From NCBI RefSeq assembly GCF_030704535.1, contig NC_081811.1:2744501-2808500 (forward strand): 64,000 bases of DNA, read 5' to 3'. Position numbers and translations under genes: made by a program. Shown one piece after another: positions 58,939-64,000 of the stretch. This DNA is from Vitis vinifera (lineage: Eukaryota; Streptophyta; Magnoliopsida; Vitales; Vitaceae). Below the pieces are notes generated by a model that saw only the letters and a program-made list of their open reading frames with translations, ran no database searches and was not told the DNA's origin. Within the stretch, counting starts at the first letter, position 1. Each line of letters begins with the position of its first letter.

Positions 58939-61900
58939 TGTGGACCCCGCATTTCAGCTCATGCGTTTCCCACTCGAAGGCGAGCTCGATTTTGATTTCG
59001 AAAAATGATTTTATTGATTAAGAAAAATTGACTTGGAGTCGCCACTTATTTTTGTTTTATTTTAAAAAAAAAGGATAAACAAAATAAGAAAGAAAACCCT
59101 AAGTGTGACTCCTTATTTTGGAAAATGTGGTATGTGAAAAACCGGATCAGGCTCGAGAGTCAGATTACTTATCTAGAAGGTACGGTAAAAACCGTAGCAC
59201 CCCTCTAAGTTCCTAAAGTAAAAACCGTAGCACCCCTCTAAGTTCCTAAAGTAGGGTCTCTACTAATAAAATTGAAACAATCATGACAATGGATGAGTAA
59301 ATCAATAAATACCCAGGATAGATCATGCACATGTGAGTATCGGGACATGCATAGACAATGATTAGAGGGAAAATGGATACATAGCTAGGCAACGATCCAC
59401 CATGCGCTATCAATAAAGGGGTTAGTGCACAATTTAGGAATAATTTCTAGTATACATGTCAGAGAGCAGGATAAATCAATCATGTATCATAATCAAATCG
59501 ATCTATCAGTTAATCAATCTATCAGTCACATATGTGGGGCCCCCACCAAAGCCCGTTTATTTTACATAAATTAATCCCATAAATTCCATTATTCGGAATT
59601 ATGGAAAATTCCATTATTCGGAATTATGGAAAATTCGTTTATGCTTATTAAAATCAAGAGGAGCAGAAGATTGTTTGAAGACCAGAATGGAATTAAAGCT
59701 ATTTGAGAGAAAATCGGATTTTTGAAATTCATTTGAAAAATTGGAGTCTCGAAGGTTATTTAAAGAAAATTGGGATTTTAGAGTTTATTTGAAGATCGGA
59801 CTTTCAGGAATTAAATGTGAGAATGAGAATTTTTATAAATTAAATTTGAACAAGGTTGGAAACTTGAAAATGATTTGAGAGTTCGGGATTTTAAATGAGG
59901 GGATAAGTGGATGAGTGAATAAGTAAAGGAATGAAATAACGATGGTGAAATAATAAAGTTTAGGTAAATAATTGCGAAAGATGGAATTTTAGAGATTTGA
60001 AGATGTGAATTTAGATATTGAAAACTTAAGAATTTATTTAGAGATGAGATCTTTGGTATATGAATAACTGAATAAGTAAGTGGATGAGATAACATTAATA
60101 ACGAGAATAATCATTAAACGGCGATATATGGACGATGGAGTTTTTGAGATTGGAAATTAGATTTGGAAGTCGGATTCTGATGAATTAAACTTTAACAATT
60201 AGAATAAACAGATAATATGGAATAATAATGCTACTTAACGGAAACAATATTTTAAACGAATAGAAAAGGAGCAGTGGAATTTTAAGATTGAAAATTAAGT
60301 TAGGACGTTGAATTTTTGAAGAATTGGACCTTAAATGAATAAAAAAATAGGGGATAAAAATTCTAGTTAACGAAAATAACATTTAGGCGAATAATAGAAT
60401 TTCTAAGGTTGAAAGTTAAATTGAGATTTTTGAAAGATTGGACTTTAAATAAATATGGGATGATGATTCTAATGGATGAAAATGAAATTTAAACGAATTG
60501 TAGAATTTTTTTTTAGGATTGAAAAATTAAATTAAAATATGGAATTTTTTAAGGATTAGAATTTAAATAACTAAATAAATACGGGATTATAATTTTAATT
60601 AATGAAAATAAGATTTAGATGAATTGTAGAATTTTTAGGATTGAAAAATTAAATTAAAACATGGAATTTTTGAAGGATTAGACTTTAAATAACTAAATAA
60701 ATACGATATTGTAATTCTAAGTGATGAAAATAAGGTTTAAATGAATTGTAGAATTTTTAGGACTGAAAATTTGAATTAAAATATGGAATGTTCGAAGGAT
60801 TAGACTTTAAATAACTAGATAAATGCGGGATTACAATTCTAATTAATGAAAATAAGATTGAGTTGAATTGTAGAGTTTTTAGGATTTGAAAGATTAAATT
60901 AAAACATGGAATTTTTGAAGGATTAAACTTTAAATAACTAGATAAATACGGGATTATAATTCTAATCGATGAAAATAAGATTTAAATGAATTACATAATT
61001 TTTATTATTGAAAAATTAAATTAAAACATGGAATTTTTGAAGGATTAAACTTTAAATAACTAGATAAATACGGGATTATAATTCTAATCGATGAAAATAA
61101 GATTTAAATGAATTACATAATTTTTATTATTGAAAAATTAAATTAAAACATGGAATTTTTGAAGGATTAAACTTTAAATAACTAGGTAGATACGGGATTA
61201 TAATTCTAATTAATGAAAATAAGATTTAGTTGAATTGCAGAGTTTTTAGGATTTAAAAGATTAAATTAAAACATGGAATTTTTAAAGGATTAAACTTTAA
61301 ATAACTAGATAAATACGAGATTATAATTCTAATCGATGAAAATAAGGTTTAAATGAATTGTATAATTTTTAGGATTGAAAAATTAAATTAAAACAAGGAA
61401 TTTTTGAAGGATTAAACTTTAAATTACTAGATAAATACGGGATTATAATTCTAATTGATGAAAATAAGGTTTAAATGAATTGTAGAATTTTTAGGATTGG
61501 AAAAGTAAATTAAAACATGGAATTTTTGAAGAATTAGACTTTAAATAACTAGATAAATACGAGATTAAAATTCTAATTGATGAAAATAAGATTTAAATGA
61601 ATATTTGAAGAATTAAATTAAGACATGGGACTTTTGAAAAATTACTTAAAGGCCTAAGTTTTGAAAATGGGATTTAAAGTTTAGAATGTAGAAAATTATT
61701 TGAGTCCAATATAAATTTATTTATACAAAAAATTTTCATATATGGTGATTTAGACATAATTTAAAGATGGGAAGGTGAAATATAAATTATCTTGAGTTTT
61801 GAAAGGATATCCAACCTTAATAATTTGTCCTTTAATCGTCCTCAAGTTGAGTTAAATAAATTGGTAGAAATAGAATAAGATAACAAATAAAAGGGAAGGA

Positions 61901-62222
61901 TTGAATTAATTAATTATGGATATTAGAGATTTTTAAGAGAATTATTTAGGATTTGGGCAACCTAATGGGCTAAATTGATGTGGGCATGGGCCAATGAGGG
62001 TGGCTAGCATAGGAGGCATGGGGCCTTCATCAACATGCTTGGGTTGGGCTCCAACTCAAGCCCAAACCCGTCACCAAGAGCTTAGGTCTGGGCTCCAACT
62101 TAAGCCCAAGGCACCATCACCATCAAAGCTTGGGCCTAGGCTCCAACTTATTTCAAAAAAGAAATGCAAAGAAGAGAGAAAAAAAAACTCTCTCCCGGGG
62201 CCCCCCACAAAAGGGGTCTACA
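58939..62222. mobile_element. Solo LTR, Ty3/gypsy-like, 3.28 kb
   Basis: The element begins TGTGGACCCC and ends GGGGTCTACA (imperfect inverted ends, TG...CA) and is flanked by a 5 bp direct repeat ATTAG at 58,934-58,938 and 62,223-62,227. The matching place in copy 1 (near 53,241) has no insert. It holds no coding region or primer site, so it is what remains after recombination between the two LTRs of a longer element. The lead region with GAGTCGCCACTTATTTTTG and CGTAGCACCCCTCTAAG is typical of long gypsy LTRs of dicots; Tat/Ogre-like is a guess. It is younger than the segmental duplication. It looks like a whole LTR. Confidence 0.85.
60541..61640 (+). repeat. 122 bp tandem repeats within the solo LTR
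   Basis: The phrase GGAATTTTTGAAGGATTA recurs at 60,541, 60,663, 60,785, 60,907, 61,029, 61,152, 61,274, 61,397 and 61,519: nine units of 122-123 bp. More degenerate units extend left to about 60,300. Two adjacent units (about 60,907-61,151) are almost identical, so some amplification is recent. Units contain AACTTTAAATAACTAGATAA and ACGGGATTATAATTCTAAT. Confidence 0.85.
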
Positions 62223-62469
62223 ATTAGATATAAAAATTATTTTTAAAAAATATTAAAAGTGAATTAAAAATATTTTAACATTTCAAACAATCTTTTGTTC
62301 TATAAAATATTAAAAAATAGTTTTTAAAAACTATTATAAAAAAACTGTTTTGGAAAACAGTTACTAAATACGCCTTCAACTCCATTTGAACTTGAACTTG
62401 AAGTTGAGGTGATTTTTTCATCAGCTCAAGACATCCGAATTGCAGAATTAAAGATTTAAGTCCACTCAG

Positions 62470-62660
62470 AGCCCACGAGTAAAATTTGGGCCGGCCCAGG
62501 CTCAGCCCATTATCACCTGTCTAACGCTGAACTCAAGTTGTACATCGCTTTAGGGTTTGGTTGCAGTACCAGAAGCCCCGATGTATATTTACGCCAAATG
62601 ATTCCATCATAGTTTCTTCTCCAAACGCTGCGTTTCTGTTGATCTTTGAGTTCAAGGTAC
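62470..62660 (+). promoter_or_regulatory. Promoter and noncoding first exon, copy 2
   Basis: It contains the same elements as the block at 53.5 kb: GGCCCA motifs near 62,490-62,507, telo-box TTAGGGTTT at 62,550-62,558, the ATGTATATTTACGCC upstream ORF, and an exon ending TTCAAG|GTACTG with its donor at 62,657. Here the following intron-like sequence runs uninterrupted to the right edge, so this copy probably drives a gene whose coding exons lie beyond 64,000. Confidence 0.55.
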
Positions 62661-63349
62661 TGCTCCAATCTCTTTTCCCCATTCAATCAATTGATTTGTA
62701 GCTTGATACATGTTTGGATGCTGAGAAAGTTCTAAGTTTGATACGATCGTTTGGATGCTGGCAAAATAATGAGAAACTGAAAGAAAATTTTCCTTCGTAA
62801 TTTTTTAAGCGTATAGGGGTCGAGAATACAGAATATGGTACTTTACCTAAAACTCGACACTTCGGCTTAGTTGATCTGAGGGGTTTTTTTTTTTTTTTTT
62901 TTTGAATTCTAGGGTTTCCGTTTGAACAGTCGCGGAGATATTACAAATTTGAATTACAGATCAGACTGGAATTTTCGTTGGTTTGACGGTCTTTGCTATT
63001 CGGGAATGTTTTCTTGTATAGAAATAGATTTAGAAAAAAAAAAAAAAAAAAAAGAACAGAAGAGAAAAGTAATAACAAAATGAATAAAATGGTAATTTAT
63101 TATGATCTTTAAGGTGAATTTGTTATGATTGTTAGAGCTAATAATAAAAGTGTGGAATACGGGGGGAAATAAGTGACATGGTAGGGATAGTTTGGGAAGG
63201 AAAAAGTCTACAAATAACATTTGGTGATTTCTGCATGTGCTTGTAGTATTAGGGCATTGTGTATGCACTTGCATTGGCAAAATTGGGAAAAAGTTATGTA
63301 CGCTATCTTGCTAAGATTATGGATGCAAAAAATCTAGCCAGGATGATAT

Positions 63350-64000
63350 TGATTATGCCAAGTTCTGCCTGCTTGCATGGTTGAATGGCCTATCGACATA
63401 TATATGAATGTAGATACATGTATTATCCTTGCTGAATGTAGATATGTCCGGTTTCTTGCATGTAATTGGTGAAAACTGATCATTGTCTGAGATGCAGGTT
63501 TAATTTTCGGAGTGTTTATATAAATGCTGCGGATTTTTCGTTATGTAGTTAATTTGAAGGATTTAACTGTCAACAACTTTTGTGTGTCATTTTTAGATAC
63601 TGTGAACCTACAAATTTTGCTAAGTATGGTCCGAGTTGACTTTAGGTGGATATAAATGGTCCTTTTTCCTGCCTTTTCTTTTTGGAGCTTGCAATATTAA
63701 CTTCACATTATGATCCTTTTCAATTTTTCTTTCTTTTAGACGCACTCAAAAGTTTGATTTTCAGCCTACAGTTCTCTGTTTGATGTTTGGTGCCTGAAAA
63801 ATTTAGGTTCATATACGTTTTAGATATCAGTCTTACCATTTTAGCATTCTAATACCCACACTTGGATTAAAGGGCTGACTACTCATCTTTTTCCTATTAT
63901 GGTGACCAGTAACTTAAGAGTGAGAAGGATGTGGGTTAATTTCTGTATCACAGATTTAAGCAATAACTAATATCATTTGTCTGCTTATCTAGCGTAGAAA
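63350..64000 (+). other. Right edge, probable first intron of the next gene
   Basis: Unique sequence follows the end of the duplication. No ORF of note is seen. Its T-rich base composition and position after the splice donor at 62,657 fit a first intron. Candidate acceptors occur (for example GAGATGCAG near 63,498), but no coding exon can be recognised. Confidence 0.4.

Larger units (their letters stand above)
56876..63349. repeat. Segmental duplication, copy 2 (3.2 kb plus a solo LTR)
   Basis: The block begins at about 56,876 next to the LINE and follows copy 1 to GGATGATAT at 63,349, after which unique sequence continues. Removing the solo LTR and its 5 bp target copy leaves about 3.2 kb. 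Copy 2 differs by an AAT microsatellite expansion near 57,988-58,020, loss or lack of the 91 bp repeat, and a short 10-13 bp insertion in front of the telo-box near 62,530. Confidence 0.9.

Noticed and set aside
59811-60382. Two minus-strand frames of 94 and 65 codons
   Set aside because: They lie inside the noncoding solo LTR and follow its AT-rich repeats.
1-64000. CRISPR array, integron, phage or bacterial-type gene cluster
   Set aside because: The tandem repeats here lack uniform spacers or cas genes, and all recognised genes are plant nuclear genes.

Overview
This 64 kb window is nuclear DNA from a flowering plant, most likely a grapevine (Vitis) or a close relative. The reasons are multi-exon genes with GT-AG introns, AT-rich intergenic DNA, plant-only families (SWEET, CASP-like, NAC, B-box/CCT, CC-type glutaredoxin, MUB) and a decayed piece of plastid ycf3. 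The species call is inference from remembered protein similarity; no search was run. There are no bacterial operons, CRISPR arrays, rRNA genes or convincing tRNAs.

Layout. 0.8-3.2 kb (-): rRNA-processing FYV7/CCDC59-type gene, with a MITE in intron 1. 6.7-8.1 kb (-): clade III SWEET sugar transporter. 8.3-17.2 kb: gene-poor, with an array of degenerate 360-530 bp repeats at 11.3-14.1 kb. 17.2-17.9 kb (+): CASP-like protein 1E. 19.0-22.0 kb (-): CONSTANS-like double B-box/CCT factor. 26.9-31.5 kb (-): 12-exon CHY/RING ubiquitin ligase (MIEL1 type). 33.7-34.2 kb (+): intronless tandem ubiquitin-like protein. 34.3-35.3 kb (-): divergent NAC protein. 37.0-37.5 kb: nuclear plastid insertion with ycf3 exon 3 and group II intron domains V/VI. 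39.1-40.7 kb (-): membrane-anchored ubiquitin-fold (MUB) protein with 5'UTR introns up to about 41.9 kb. 45.9-48.4 kb (-): two CC-type glutaredoxins. 51.1-63.35 kb: a tandem segmental duplication with a 5'-truncated L1 LINE exactly at its junction and a 3.28 kb solo LTR inside the second copy. The duplicated unit carries a promoter and noncoding first exon of a gene that appears to continue past the right edge.

The genes do not form one pathway. Three of them (MIEL1-like E3, tandem UBL protein, MUB) belong to ubiquitin or ubiquitin-fold biology within 14 kb, which is probably coincidence. The strongest candidates for something little described are the LINE-junction duplication of a promoter and first exon, and the tandem-UBL gene. 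Exon coordinates were worked out by hand from splice signals, reading phase and family similarity; the total coding length is a multiple of three in every spliced gene.
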